Positions 17,009 through 26,228 of a stretch of 58,951 nt of DNA are shown piece by piece; within the stretch, counting starts at the first letter, position 1, and every line of letters begins with the position of its first letter. Source of the DNA: Clostridiaceae bacterium (GTDB taxonomy: Bacteria; Bacillota; Clostridia; Peptostreptococcales; Tindalliaceae); NCBI GenBank assembly GCA_024635995.1, contig JAGXHW010000034.1, positions 1 to 58,951 of the forward strand. Reading direction: 5' to 3'. A program made the position numbers and the translations under genes. The notes beneath the pieces are model-generated. The model did not search any database. It saw only the letters and a program-made list of their open reading frames with translations, and was not told the origin of the DNA.

Positions 17009-17024
17009 ATGCAAGTATATGCCA

Positions 17025-17053
17025 CAACTCCCTTACAAAGGGGGTTGTTTTTT
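17025..17053 (+). terminator. Intrinsic terminator
   Basis: CAACTCCCTT (17025-17034), loop ACA, AAGGGGGTTG (17038-17047; one T-G pair), then TTTTTT. Confidence 0.85.
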
Positions 17054-17319
17054 GTATTACAAGAGCCCACTAAGCAAATGATTGTCACGCCTGTTTCGGT
17101 ATATAAATCAATCAATTTGAGAAAACAGTTAAATTCTACCACAAATATTTGAAATGGTACAAAAAATTGTATATAGTATAATAAGAGTATCTCAGGAGTA
17201 ATTTGAGTCTTTTTATACCTCAGAAATTTGATGAGACATAACTTGCAGCGTACATAGGGTATTACATTTGTTTTAGTAAATTGTATAGGAATAAAATGAA
17301 CTGAAGGAGGAAATCACCA
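17054..17319. other. Intergenic region upstream of butyrate kinase
   Basis: AT-rich. A TATAAT box at about 17177-17182 is a likely -10 element for the kinase gene, about 140 bases before the start. No structured RNA was recognised. Confidence 0.4.
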
Positions 17320-18378
17320 ATGAAAATTCTGGCCATCAACCCGGGCTCAACATCAACCAAAATTGCTCTGTACGACAACGAGCGGGAGATTTTCACTCAA
17401 AACCTGGAGCATTCCAACGAAGCCCTGGCACCATACAAAGAAATCGCAGACCAGTACCAGTTTCGAAAAGAAGCCATTGCAAAGGTATTGGAAGAGCGGG
17501 GTGTTAACCTGAAGGAACTGAAAGCTGTGGTGGGCCGTGGAGGCATTTTACCTCCTGTCAAATCCGGCGCTTACCGTGTCAACGAATCCATGGTGGACCG
17601 TTTGAGAAACCGTCCTCTGGCAGAACATGCCTCCAATTTGGGAGGGCTCATCGCCCATGAAATGGCGGAATCCCTGGGCATTTCTTCCTTCATTTATGAT
17701 TCTGTGGCTGTTGACGAGTTTCAACCCATTGCCCGTATTTCCGGACTGGCTGACATCCAGCGGAAAAGCCTGTCACATGCCCTGAACATGCGAGCAGCGG
17801 CCATCCAGGGGGCTAAAAATGCAGGTGGCCAATACAAGGACATGACCCTGATTGTGGCTCATCTTGGCGGGGGTATCACCGTTAGCGTTCATCACAAAGG
17901 CCGGATGATTGACATTGTGTCGGATGATGAAGGTCCATTCTCACCTGAACGGGCTGGCCGGGTGCCTTGCATGGAGCTGGCCAAGCTTTGCTACAAGGAA
18001 GAGCAATCTGTGATTTCCAAGAAACTGAGAGGCAAAGGCGGCCTCATTTCTTACCTGAACACCAACAGCGCCATTGAAGTGGAAAAAATGATTGAAAAAG
18101 GAGACGAGAACGCCAAGCTGATTTATGAGGCCATGGCATACCAGATTGCCAAAGCCATTGGCGAACTGGCAACGGTGATAGAAGGTAAGGTGGACAAAGT
18201 GATCATTACAGGTGGCATCGCATACTCTGAAATGATGACGGACTGGATCAAGAAACGGGTGGAATTCATTGCCCCGGTTGAAATCATTCCAGGGGAAAAT
18301 GAACTTCGCTCACTGGCCATGGGTGCCCTGCGAGTGATGAAGGGTCAAGAGGAAGCCCTGGAGTATGATCTGGATTAA
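17320..18378 (+). CDS. buk: Butyrate kinase
   Basis: 352-residue ASKHA-family kinase that converts butyryl phosphate and ADP to butyrate and ATP, or the reverse. NPGSTSTKIA (7-16) is the phosphate-binding loop, HLGGGITVSVHHKGRMID is the second signature, and IITGGIAYSEM the third. Length and motif spelling are those of butyrate rather than acetate kinase (about 400 residues). GGAGGAAAT lies before the ATG. The usual partner, phosphotransbutyrylase (ptb), is not adjacent on either side. It is therefore expressed alone and closed by the terminator at 18440. Branched-chain or isobutyrate kinase activity is an alternative. Confidence 0.93.
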   Translation: MKILAINPGSTSTKIALYDNEREIFTQNLEHSNEALAPYKEIADQYQFRKEAIAKVLEERGVNLKELKAVVGRGGILPPVKSGAYRVNESMVDRLRNRPLAEHASNLGGLIAHEMAESLGISSFIYDSVAVDEFQPIARISGLADIQRKSLSHALNMRAAAIQGAKNAGGQYKDMTLIVAHLGGGITVSVHHKGRMIDIVSDDEGPFSPERAGRVPCMELAKLCYKEEQSVISKKLRGKGGLISYLNTNSAIEVEKMIEKGDENAKLIYEAMAYQIAKAIGELATVIEGKVDKVIITGGIAYSEMMTDWIKKRVEFIAPVEIIPGENELRSLAMGALRVMKGQEEALEYDLD

Positions 18379-18439
18379 TTAACCTGCAGCCGTAGATGAA
18401 GTTTTTGTACCCGGCTGAGAGTCGGTCACTAACATATTA

Positions 18440-18484
18440 AAAGCGTTGAATAGGTTTTTTGTATCCTAATCAACGCTTTTTATT
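18440..18484. terminator. Terminator between convergent buk and pyrophosphatase genes
   Basis: AAAGCGTTGA (18440-18449) and TCAACGCTTT (18470-18479) enclose a 20-base loop that itself holds a short TAGG/CCTA stem; T-run follows on the plus strand. Confidence 0.8.
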
Positions 18485-18490
18485 ATTTCC

Positions 18491-20110
18491 TTATGGCCGC
18501 TCCAACTGCTGGATGGCCTCCAGCACACGTGGTACCACCTGTTTTTTACGGGATACCAGGCCATGAATGAAAGCCCCCTGCTCCGAGGAAATCTGAAAAG
18601 CGGAAGGAACCAACTGTTTGTTTTTGCATTGGTAAAACAGGTATGACCCTTCTTTTAGTATGTCTGTCACCAGGATCATGGTCAGCTCCAGGTCCCGACT
18701 GCTATGTACTAGTTGGATGGTGTCCATGATTTCATCACGCCGGTTAAAAACCTCTTCGATGTCAAGGGTGAACACTTGGCTGATCCCTGCTTCAAAGTGA
18801 CCCACCTGAAACTTTTTATAGTCTTTATAAAAAATATCATTCATGTCCTGACCTTTTAAAGAAGTGCCTTCCCGGAACATTTCCATGGCAAAGGTCTCCA
18901 TGTCTACTTTCACCGACCGGTTCAGTTCTTCCGCAGCCTTGCGGTCTGACAGGGTGGTGGTGGGGGATTTGAAAAATAGCGTGTCAGACAGTATGCCAGA
19001 CAGTAGCAAGCCAGCAATGGGCCTTTTTGGTTCCAACCCATGTTCCTGGTACATCTGGTAGATGATGGTGCAGGTGCTGCCCACAGGCACATTGCGGAAA
19101 GAAATCGGCAGGTTGGTGGAAATATCTCCCAGTTTATGATGATCCACAATCTCCACTATTTCAGCTTCGTCCAGCCCCTCAACACTCTGGTCATACTCAT
19201 TATGATCCACCAGAATCACCCGTTTTCTGGTGGGGCTCAGTATGTGTTTTCGGTTGAGGAAACCGGCCAGGGTATTGTCATCGTTCACTACGGGATAACT
19301 GCGGTAATGAGACCGGCTCATTTCATCCCGCACATCTTCCAGATAATCTTTGGGATAAAAGCGTACCACGTCACCGGTACGCATAATGGAAGAAAGATAG
19401 TTGCACTGGTGCACAATTTTTGAGGTGTAGTAGGTCTCCTTTGGCACTGAAAGTATGTTGATATTAGCTTTTGTGGCCATTTCTACAAATCTGTCCGGAA
19501 CCAGCTTTCCACCTGTGATGATGACTAACTGTACCTTGGATTCAATGGCATGTTCAATAATGTCATACCGATCGCCTACGATGATAATGCTTTCCGGCCC
19601 AAAAGTGCCTTTGATGGTGCCTACATAAAAGGCGATGACAGACACTTTTCCATCCACTTCATCCGTTGAATGAACCATTGCTGTGGCGTTGAGGTCTCGT
19701 ACAAGGTTCTCAATGGATGTGTGCAACCGATAATAATCACCTCGTATTAACCCCATGGCAATGTCCTTCATACTGACAATGCCTTGAAGGTGTTGGTTTT
19801 CATCCAACACAGGCAGCGTTGGAAACTCTTTTTCTTCCATAATCTGGTATGCGTCTAAAATAGAAGTAGTGGGTGGTACTCCTGGAATTCGTTCCAACAC
19901 AAGGTCTTGCACTTGCGTTTTTACATCCTGAATGATTATGGGAGGATTGATGTCAAAACGTTCCAGAACAAACTGCGATTCTTTTGTGATGACACCGGCC
20001 ACAGCGGGTATGGCATCGATGCCCAGCCTTCGCTTCAAAGCTGCATAACCGATGGCCGAACAAACTGAGTCGGTATCTGGGTTTTTATGACCGACAATAA
20101 GTACTGGCAT
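18491..20110 (-). CDS. Manganese-dependent inorganic pyrophosphatase with CBS-DRTGG insert
   Basis: 539-residue family II (DHH) pyrophosphatase. The DHH domain is split: GHKNPDTDS (7-15) starts it, then a regulatory insert of two CBS motifs flanking a DRTGG domain (about 70-300) follows, and VDHNE and VDHHKLGD resume the catalytic domain, with the DHHA2 domain at the end. In characterised clostridial relatives AMP and ADP inhibit and diadenosine polyphosphates activate through the CBS pair; regulation here is inferred from the family. AAAGGAG lies 7 bases before the ATG at 20110. It is cytoplasmic and drives biosynthetic reactions by removing PPi. Motifs and length are complete. Confidence 0.93.
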   Translation of the reverse strand: MPVLIVGHKNPDTDSVCSAIGYAALKRRLGIDAIPAVAGVITKESQFVLERFDINPPIIIQDVKTQVQDLVLERIPGVPPTTSILDAYQIMEEKEFPTLPVLDENQHLQGIVSMKDIAMGLIRGDYYRLHTSIENLVRDLNATAMVHSTDEVDGKVSVIAFYVGTIKGTFGPESIIIVGDRYDIIEHAIESKVQLVIITGGKLVPDRFVEMATKANINILSVPKETYYTSKIVHQCNYLSSIMRTGDVVRFYPKDYLEDVRDEMSRSHYRSYPVVNDDNTLAGFLNRKHILSPTRKRVILVDHNEYDQSVEGLDEAEIVEIVDHHKLGDISTNLPISFRNVPVGSTCTIIYQMYQEHGLEPKRPIAGLLLSGILSDTLFFKSPTTTLSDRKAAEELNRSVKVDMETFAMEMFREGTSLKGQDMNDIFYKDYKKFQVGHFEAGISQVFTLDIEEVFNRRDEIMDTIQLVHSSRDLELTMILVTDILKEGSYLFYQCKNKQLVPSAFQISSEQGAFIHGLVSRKKQVVPRVLEAIQQLERP

Positions 20111-20470
20111 GGTAATCTCCTTTGCTATTTACATAAATTTAGTCTATCAATTAGTTTGTTCACCTAGACCAGTGACGTAGCACCGCTAATCTTCCTCTTG
20201 CAGAAGAGGGGGTCTTAGCGGTGGTAGTCATCGGATTAACACACTTTTATACAGATACCCATTAAAACGTGTAAATGAACATTCTGTAGTCCGGTTACAG
20301 GCATTATAACATGATAGAATAGAAGTGACAGACGATCCAGTGCTTTAACGTTGGGCAATGGATTCAAATGGGGTATAGATTGAATAAGTTAATGTAAAAT
20401 GCAACTTTTTGGAAGCAGATTCGTATTAATTATATATGAGAACTATTATCAACGGAAAGAAGGTCATCGT
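20111..20470. other. Divergent intergenic region
   Basis: 360 bases. It contains the hairpin repeat at 20181-20231 and a possible -10 (TAGAAT) at about 20315. The remainder shows nothing I can name. Confidence 0.4.
20181..20231. repeat. Hairpin repeat ending GGTGGTAGTCAT
   Basis: CACCGCTAA (20181-20189) pairs with TTAGCGGTG (20215-20223) and encloses a second stem CCTCTT/AAGAGG; the hairpin is followed by GTAGTCAT. The 13-mer CGGTGGTAGTCAT recurs at 14629-14641. I have the impression of similar hairpins in other clostridial genomes but cannot verify it. Confidence 0.5.
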
Positions 20471-22240
20471 ATGAGAATTAAAAAACATTTTATGGATGTG
20501 GTATACAGATTTTCTGTCAGTTTTAAGCGTTTTCCGATACCGATGTTCTTTGCAGTTGTCACCGTTGTGCTATTAATGATTCTTAACCATACGGATTATA
20601 ACCAGACAGAGTTGCTGGAAAACTTGAGGCAAATGGCCATGGCTACGGCTATGGGTGTTCCCTTGAGCCTGATTGTAAAGGTTTTTTGGGAGCGGAAGGG
20701 TAACAGACAGCTAATTTATGAAGCCTTGTCCTATATAGGTGTTGTCTTATTGGTGGTATTGGCCTATTTCTTTTTGTTAGATGAAATGGATATGGTGCAG
20801 GGAACACGTTATACAGCCTATATGCTGGCACTATTTCTTATCTTTCTCCTCACCCCCTACAGCAAGCAGCAGGAAGGGTTTGAAAGTTATGTGGTGAAGT
20901 TGTTTACATCTTTCTTCATCACTTATCTTTACTCAGTGATTCTTTTTGGTGGCTTGGCGGCCATCCTTGGAGCCATCGACGTGTTGTTTGAAGTGGACCT
21001 GGATAACAAGTTGTACTTTGATATGTTTCTTATTGTGGCGGGTGTGGTGGCCCCGGCAGTGTTCCTGGCTGAAGTACCAGCCTCTCAAGAGGATATGAAA
21101 TCCTTTGAGTATTCAAATGTATTGAGGGTGCTGATGCTTTATATCGTGATGCCGCTGATTGTGGCCTATACAACCATCTTATACGCGTATTTAATTCGGT
21201 TGCTGATCATACGTGAGTGGCCACGCTACATGGTCTCGAATTTGGTTGTCTGGTACGGCATTATTACTGCTATCGTCATATTCCTCATCGTTCCTTTGCG
21301 CAAAGATCATGGCTGGGCACGCACCTTTTCACAGTTTATGCCATTTGCAGTGGCAGTTCCCTTTGTCATTATGTTTACAGCCATGGGTATCAGGATCAAT
21401 GCCTACGGTCTTACAGAACCCAGGTATTTTGTGGTCCTCACAGCCCTTTGGCTGGTAGTGGCCATGGTGCATTATGTTGTGTTCCGTAAAAAGGTGAAAC
21501 ATTGGCTGGTGGTGGCGTTGCTGGCCGCTATCGCCGTGTTGTCTGTCACCGGCCCCTGGAGTGCCTATTCTTTGTCAAAATGGAGTCAGTCAGGCCGTTT
21601 TGACCGTCTGCTGGCACAGCACCAGTTGCTGGATGAAAGTGGTCAGATTCAGCAAAACAACCTGGTGCCAGAGGATGCAAAAAAAGCCATCAGCTCAATT
21701 ATCAATTACTACGAACGTTTCCATGACGTGGAAGACCTGACAGGCATACCAGAAGACTTTACCATGCAGGACATGGAACAGGTTTTTGGATTTGAACCGA
21801 TCTACGATTATCGGGTTCCCCTGGATGGAAATGAATACTTCTATGTAAGCAGCCAACAGGATAACCAGGCTATGGCCATTGATGGATACCAGTATTATGC
21901 TTATGTCACAGGTTATTTTGGCAGACAGTTCGAGGACGAAGAGGAATTGGACCAAGGTTATTCAGCCCGGCTTAATCAGGAACAAAGGGAGCTGGAAATA
22001 TTTTGGAATGATGAGTTGCTTTACAGCAAACCACTAACTGACATGGTGACACCCATCATTGAAAGCGTGGGTGTGATGAATCCGGAACCCATAGCCAGGA
22101 AGGATATGATTTACCATGATGAAAGCAGCGATATGAAGGTTATGGCAGTTTTTAGGCACATTAACGGTTATTGGAATCGAAACAATGATACACCGGAAAT
22201 AGAAAGCTTGGAAATGGACCTATATTTCACCGTGAAATGA
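20471..22240 (+). CDS. DUF4153 multi-pass membrane protein
   Basis: 589-residue membrane protein. About ten hydrophobic helices fill residues 20-370, followed by a C-terminal extracytoplasmic domain of about 200 residues with mixed charge and many Tyr. The pattern matches the DUF4153 family of unknown function. The frame opens at 20399, but ATG 20471 with AAAGAAGG upstream and the sequence MRIKKHF fits better, so I start there. The gene has no co-directional neighbour within a short distance except the cyclophilin gene, which has its own promoter. No catalytic motif is visible. Confidence 0.75.
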   Translation: MRIKKHFMDVVYRFSVSFKRFPIPMFFAVVTVVLLMILNHTDYNQTELLENLRQMAMATAMGVPLSLIVKVFWERKGNRQLIYEALSYIGVVLLVVLAYFFLLDEMDMVQGTRYTAYMLALFLIFLLTPYSKQQEGFESYVVKLFTSFFITYLYSVILFGGLAAILGAIDVLFEVDLDNKLYFDMFLIVAGVVAPAVFLAEVPASQEDMKSFEYSNVLRVLMLYIVMPLIVAYTTILYAYLIRLLIIREWPRYMVSNLVVWYGIITAIVIFLIVPLRKDHGWARTFSQFMPFAVAVPFVIMFTAMGIRINAYGLTEPRYFVVLTALWLVVAMVHYVVFRKKVKHWLVVALLAAIAVLSVTGPWSAYSLSKWSQSGRFDRLLAQHQLLDESGQIQQNNLVPEDAKKAISSIINYYERFHDVEDLTGIPEDFTMQDMEQVFGFEPIYDYRVPLDGNEYFYVSSQQDNQAMAIDGYQYYAYVTGYFGRQFEDEEELDQGYSARLNQEQRELEIFWNDELLYSKPLTDMVTPIIESVGVMNPEPIARKDMIYHDESSDMKVMAVFRHINGYWNRNNDTPEIESLEMDLYFTVK

Positions 22241-22258
22241 TCCTGAAAGGTCCTTCCA

Positions 22259-22286
22259 TTGAAATTTGATTAAAATATGATAAAAT
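22259..22286 (+). promoter_or_regulatory. Promoter of the cyclophilin gene
   Basis: TTGAAA (22259-22264), 16 bases, TAAAAT (22281-22286), about 48 bases before the start codon. Confidence 0.6.
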
Positions 22287-22333
22287 TGACTGGGTTGATG
22301 AAAATCAACAATATTTTAAGATGGAGGTTTTGT

Positions 22334-22765
22334 ATGAAAAAAGCACAGATTGAAACTAAAAAAGGCACCATGGTGGTAGAACTATTTGAGAAAGATGCCC
22401 CAAACACTGTGGCGAATTTCGAAAAACTAATAAAAGAAGGGTTTTATGATGGTTTAACTTTTCATCGGGTGATCCCTAATTTCGTAATCCAGGGTGGTTG
22501 TCCCAATGGCACAGGCACCGGAGGACCAGGCTATACCATTAAGTGCGAACTAAAAGGCAACCCCAACAAACATGAGCGGGGAAGTCTGTCTATGGCCCAT
22601 GCAGGCCGTGATACCGGAGGCAGCCAGTTTTTTGTATGCCATAGCCCTCAACCCCATCTGGACGGCAACCACACTGTGTTTGGTAAGGTAGTGGAAGGTG
22701 TTGAAGTGGTGGATGATATCCGTCAGGGAGATGTGATGGAGAAAGTCACGATAATCGAGGACTAA
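22334..22765 (+). CDS. Peptidyl-prolyl cis-trans isomerase, cyclophilin type
   Basis: 143-residue cytoplasmic cyclophilin that catalyses proline isomerisation during folding. Core motifs are complete: [13 protein letters not shown] carries the catalytic Arg and Phe, [16 protein letters not shown] the QFF and the Leu-Asp segment, and [10 protein letters not shown] the C-terminal signature. ATG 22334 has GGAGG 8 bases before it; the longer frame upstream (19 codons) has no ribosome site. It is a single-domain protein without signal peptide. Confidence 0.95.
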   Translation: MKKAQIETKKGTMVVELFEKDAPNTVANFEKLIKEGFYDGLTFHRVIPNFVIQGGCPNGTGTGGPGYTIKCELKGNPNKHERGSLSMAHAGRDTGGSQFFVCHSPQPHLDGNHTVFGKVVEGVEVVDDIRQGDVMEKVTIIED

Positions 22766-22895
22766 ATCCCAGAAACTGTTACTCATTCTGAAACGGTCAG
22801 AACTGAGATGTATCGACAACTGGATTTTGAAAAATATGAAAGACTGCAGTCACAGTGATGTGAACTGCAGTCTATTTTTTTCGGATGTTTAACGA

Positions 22896-23414
22896 TCAGA
22901 TGAGAAGTTTCTCCATAATGGTTACGTCCACCCATTGTCCATCCAGCAATCCCTGACGATAATACGTGCCCACTTCCCTGAAACCACTGCTTTTATAAAG
23001 TTGCTGGCCTGGAATGTTATCAGCGAACGTGTTGAGTACAAGTTTATGAAAGTCGTTTTTTTTGGCAACGTTTTCTAAACCTTGCATGAGAATTTTTCCA
23101 TACCCATTCCCCTGAGACCCGTTTTCGATGTAGATGGAGACCTCAGCAATGCCGGCATAACAGACCCGGTGGCTGAAGGGGCTGAGTGATGCCCATCCGA
23201 TGACCTGATTTTTGTCATTTTCAAGTACGATGACCTGATAACGTGGATTACGGTTATGATACCACTGTTTCATATACTCCATATCTTTTGTTTCGGATTC
23301 CATGGTAGCCAGGCGTGTTTCGATGCCCTGGTTATAAATTCTCAATATTTCCGGTAAATCTGCAACCCGGGCAATTCTAATAGTAGGAGTGGCTTGTGAG
23401 TCTTTATTTGTCAA
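22896..23414 (-). CDS. GNAT N-acetyltransferase, phosphinothricin/arsinothricin (ArsN1-like) type
   Basis: 172-residue GCN5-related acetyltransferase. IYNQGIETRLAT near the N-terminus, GWASLSPFSHRVCYAG in the middle and GFREVGTYYRQGLLDGQW near the end are hallmarks of the phosphinothricin/arsinothricin acetyltransferase group. The acetyl-CoA pyrophosphate loop reads GSQGNGYGK. Members acetylate the amino group of the glutamate analogues phosphinothricin or arsinothricin; the actual substrate here is inferred. The open frame starts at 23438, but AAGGAGGAGG (23420-23429) lies inside it and positions TTG 23414 as start. It lies 24 kb from arsC, so no operon link. Confidence 0.85.
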   Translation of the reverse strand: MTNKDSQATPTIRIARVADLPEILRIYNQGIETRLATMESETKDMEYMKQWYHNRNPRYQVIVLENDKNQVIGWASLSPFSHRVCYAGIAEVSIYIENGSQGNGYGKILMQGLENVAKKNDFHKLVLNTFADNIPGQQLYKSSGFREVGTYYRQGLLDGQWVDVTIMEKLLI

Positions 23415-23616
23415 TTGGTCCTCCTCCTTGCAAATCAAGTGCTTGATTCAAATAAAGAAATAATATAGTTTAGAATAACACAATTAGGCCAATTAATAAA
23501 CAGGATTCTTAGCTTCTGGTGGAGTTTAATTCCAGTTTAACTCCATCAAAGGTTAGAATGCGTTATCCATAAATAGATGGCCCAAAAAAATGCATCAAAA
23601 ATTTGATTAAAAACCC
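23415..23616. other. Intergenic region upstream of SAM riboswitch
   Basis: AT-rich, about 200 bases, containing the outward promoter region of the acetyltransferase gene. No gene or repeat seen. Confidence 0.4.
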
Positions 23617-23644
23617 TTGACACCGGAATCTGATCTGTGATAAT
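23617..23644 (+). promoter_or_regulatory. Promoter of the methionine operon
   Basis: TTGACA (23617-23622), 16 bases, GATAAT (23639-23644), placing the transcript start just upstream of the SAM riboswitch. Confidence 0.75.
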
Positions 23645-23667
23645 CTGAATCCAATTTAATAAGATGA

Positions 23668-23771
23668 CTCTTATAAAGAGCAGGCGGAGGGACTGGCCCG
23701 ATGAAGCCCGGCAACCGGCAGATACACTGCACGGTGCTAATTCCTGTAGGTTTATACCTAGGAGATGAGAG
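23668..23771 (+). promoter_or_regulatory. SAM-I (S-box) riboswitch
   Basis: The canonical S-box landmarks appear in order: CTCTTATAAAGAGCAGGCGG with the conserved GAGGGACTGGCCC junction, GATGAAGCCCGGCAACC (kink-turn and pseudoknot region), then GGTGCTAATTCC, and a closing GATGAGAG. It binds S-adenosylmethionine and, together with the terminator at 23785, shuts off metY-metA transcription when SAM is plentiful. Confidence 0.96.
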
Positions 23772-23784
23772 ATGGGCAGCTATC

Positions 23785-23825
23785 AAACCTCTTGATGTAT
23801 ATTAACCTATACACAAGAGGTTTTT
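23785..23825 (+). terminator. Riboswitch terminator
   Basis: AACCTCTTG and CAAGAGGTT enclose a 19-20-base loop, followed by TTTTTCTGTTTT. This is the expression platform of the SAM-I riboswitch. Confidence 0.9.
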
Positions 23826-23864
23826 CTGTTTTACTCTCGAAAAAAAGAAAAAGGAGAGATTCAC

Positions 23865-25163
23865 ATGACAAAACAAGACGAACGAAAGCTTCAGTTTGAG
23901 ACATTGCAGGTGCATGCAGGGCAGGAGGCCGATCCTGTAACGGGTGCGGTGGCAGTGCCCATTTATCAAACTTCCGCCTACAAATTTGAAAGCACTGATC
24001 ACGCTGCAAAATTGTTTTCCCTTGAAGAGGAAGGAAATATATATACCCGGATCATGAACCCTACCACAGATGTGTTGGAAAAACGCATGACAGCCCTGGA
24101 AGGTGGCGTAGGCGCATTGGCCACTGCCTCTGGGCAGGCCGCCATGACCACGGCCATCTTAAACTTGGCAAGCGCCGGCGACGAAGTGGTGGCAGTGAAC
24201 ACCCTTTACGGAGGTACCTACACCCTCCTAAGCTGCCAACTGCCCAAATATGGTATCAAAACGCATTTCGTGAACCCGGACGACCCTGATCATTTCAAAA
24301 AAGCCATTACCGAGAAAACCAAATTGGTTTTACTGGAAAGCATCGGCAACCCCAACACAAACCTGGTTGATTTGCCGGCCATTGCAGAAATTGCCCATGG
24401 TCATGGAATTCCGGTGGTCATTGACAACACCTTTGGCACACCCTACCTGTATCGTCCTTTGGAACTTGGCGCAAACATTGTGGTTCATTCCGCCACAAAG
24501 TTTATTGGCGGGCATGGCACTAGCATGGGCGGTATCATTGTGGATGGAGGTAATTTTGACTGGAATGCCAGCGGCCGTTTTCCCGGCCTCACAGAACCAG
24601 ACCCTTCATACCATGGTATTTGTTACACCGAAACCTTTGGTCCAGCCGCCTACATTGTAAAAGCAAGGGTACAACTCCTGAGAGACATGGGTGCCGCTCT
24701 AAGCCCATTTAACGCTTTTTTACTGCTACAAGGGCTTGAAACCTTATCTTTAAGAGTAGAACGGCATGTGGCCAACACGCGAAAAGTCGTTGAATTTTTG
24801 AAAAACCATCCCCAGGTAAGCTGGATCAATTACCCTGAATTGGAAGACAGTCCCTATTATAACCTGGCCAAACGTGATTTTCCTCTGGGTGTAGGTTCAA
24901 TCTTCACTTTTGGCATCAAGGGCGGTCTGGAAACAGGAAAAAAATTCATCGATGCCCTTGAACTGTTCTTATTGGTGGCTAATGTGGCAGACGCCAAGTC
25001 CCTGGTTATTCATCCAGGCAGCACCACCCATTCACAGCTGACAGAAGAACAGCAGCGGGAAGCCGGATTAAAACCGGAAATGATTCGTGTTTCAGTTGGT
25101 CTGGAGGGTGTGCAAGACCTGATCGATGATTTGGAGCAAGCCTTTCAGAAAGCGAAGGAATAG
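23865..25163 (+). CDS. metY: O-acetylhomoserine sulfhydrylase
   Basis: 432-residue PLP enzyme of the Cys/Met metabolism class that makes homocysteine from O-acetylhomoserine and sulfide. [20 protein letters not shown] at the N-terminus and the long C-terminal half with RVSVGLEG are typical of MetY. The PLP lysine is Lys212 in [11 protein letters not shown]. Length is right for the family (about 425-435). AAGGAGAGA lies 8 bases before the ATG. It is controlled by the SAM-I riboswitch and followed 74 bases later by metA, which supplies its substrate. Confidence 0.95.
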   Translation: MTKQDERKLQFETLQVHAGQEADPVTGAVAVPIYQTSAYKFESTDHAAKLFSLEEEGNIYTRIMNPTTDVLEKRMTALEGGVGALATASGQAAMTTAILNLASAGDEVVAVNTLYGGTYTLLSCQLPKYGIKTHFVNPDDPDHFKKAITEKTKLVLLESIGNPNTNLVDLPAIAEIAHGHGIPVVIDNTFGTPYLYRPLELGANIVVHSATKFIGGHGTSMGGIIVDGGNFDWNASGRFPGLTEPDPSYHGICYTETFGPAAYIVKARVQLLRDMGAALSPFNAFLLLQGLETLSLRVERHVANTRKVVEFLKNHPQVSWINYPELEDSPYYNLAKRDFPLGVGSIFTFGIKGGLETGKKFIDALELFLLVANVADAKSLVIHPGSTTHSQLTEEQQREAGLKPEMIRVSVGLEGVQDLIDDLEQAFQKAKE

Positions 25164-25237
25164 TCCCCAAAATATAGATGCTGCAAACAAAATGTCTGTT
25201 AGCAGATCATACAGATCATAGAAAGAAGGGAATCAAC

Positions 25238-26152
25238 ATGCCAGTCAAAATACCAGATACATTACCGGCAGCAGAAATATTGTCCAATGAGAATATATTT
25301 GTGATGAATGAAAGCAGAGCCTATCATCAGGACATCAGACCTCTACGAATAGCAATTCTTAACCTGATGCCCACAAAAGTTACTACAGAAACACAGCTGT
25401 TAAGAATGCTTGGAAACACAGCGTTGCAGGTGGAAGTGGTGCTGTTGCACCCCCGAAGCCACCAGTCAAAAAACACGTCACAGGAACATTTATCAACCTT
25501 TTATAAAACCTTTGATGAAATAAAAGGCGAAAAATTTGACGGCTTGATCATGACAGGGGCTCCAGTGGAACAAATGCCCTTTGAACAAGTAACCTACTGG
25601 GAAGAGCTGAAGGAAATCATGGAATGGCGAAAACGTCATGTTTTTTCTTCCTTATTCATTTGCTGGGCTGCACAGGCTGCGCTGCAGTATGATTACGGCA
25701 TTGAAAAATACCAGCTGGATCATAAGGTTTTCGGTGTCTACCGGCATAAAGTGCTAAACCCCTACGTCAAGCTTGTGAGAGGGTTTGATGATGAATTTGA
25801 CGCTCCTCACTCCAGACATACCGAAGTCCGGGAAATTGACCTGGCCAATGTTAAAGGGTTGGAACTGCTTGCAACATCTCCAGCCGCCGGGGTTTATCTG
25901 GCTGCCACGAAAGATGGTAAAAATGTATATGTCACAGGACATTCGGAGTACGATGCTTTGACTTTAAAAGCAGAATATGACAGGGATGTGGCGGCAGGAC
26001 TGCCCATTGGAGTACCTGCCAACTATTTTCCGAATAATAACCCTGTTGCAGAACCAAAGGTAAGCTGGAGGAGCCATGGCAATTTATTGTTTGCCAACTG
26101 GTTAAATTATTATGTCTATCAGGAAACGCCTTATGATTTAGATGAAATATAA
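25238..26152 (+). CDS. metA: Homoserine O-acetyltransferase (MetA family)
   Basis: 304 residues, full length, cytoplasmic. It activates homoserine by acylation, the first committed step of methionine synthesis. Cys142 in FICWAAQAA is the nucleophile, and HRHKVL-like and HSEYD segments supply the His and Glu partners. The acyl-donor position 111 is Glu (TGAPVE), not the Gly of the E. coli succinyltransferase; in studied members Glu111 means acetyl-CoA, which matches the neighbouring O-acetylhomoserine sulfhydrylase. The frame opens 20 codons earlier, but ATG 25238 with GAAGGGA upstream gives the standard [11 protein letters not shown] start. Second gene of the SAM-regulated operon. Confidence 0.95.
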   Translation: MPVKIPDTLPAAEILSNENIFVMNESRAYHQDIRPLRIAILNLMPTKVTTETQLLRMLGNTALQVEVVLLHPRSHQSKNTSQEHLSTFYKTFDEIKGEKFDGLIMTGAPVEQMPFEQVTYWEELKEIMEWRKRHVFSSLFICWAAQAALQYDYGIEKYQLDHKVFGVYRHKVLNPYVKLVRGFDDEFDAPHSRHTEVREIDLANVKGLELLATSPAAGVYLAATKDGKNVYVTGHSEYDALTLKAEYDRDVAAGLPIGVPANYFPNNNPVAEPKVSWRSHGNLLFANWLNYYVYQETPYDLDEI

Positions 26153-26154
26153 TA

Positions 26155-26198
26155 AAAAGACTCAGCCATATCAAAATGTGATATGCGCTGAGTCTTTT
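26155..26198. terminator. Terminator after metA, shared with the convergent operon
   Basis: AAAAGACTCAGC (26155-26166) pairs with GCTGAGTCTTTT (26187-26198); an inner CATATCA/TGATATG stem extends it. A- and T-runs on both sides allow bidirectional action. Confidence 0.88.
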
Positions 26199-26228
26199 AT
26201 GTGAACTTTGTTTATTTTTTGCCCCTGT

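Noticed and set aside
16466-17014. 182-codon minus-strand open frame
   Set aside because: Antisense to the peptidoglycan-binding protein gene, whose motifs and signal peptide are convincing.
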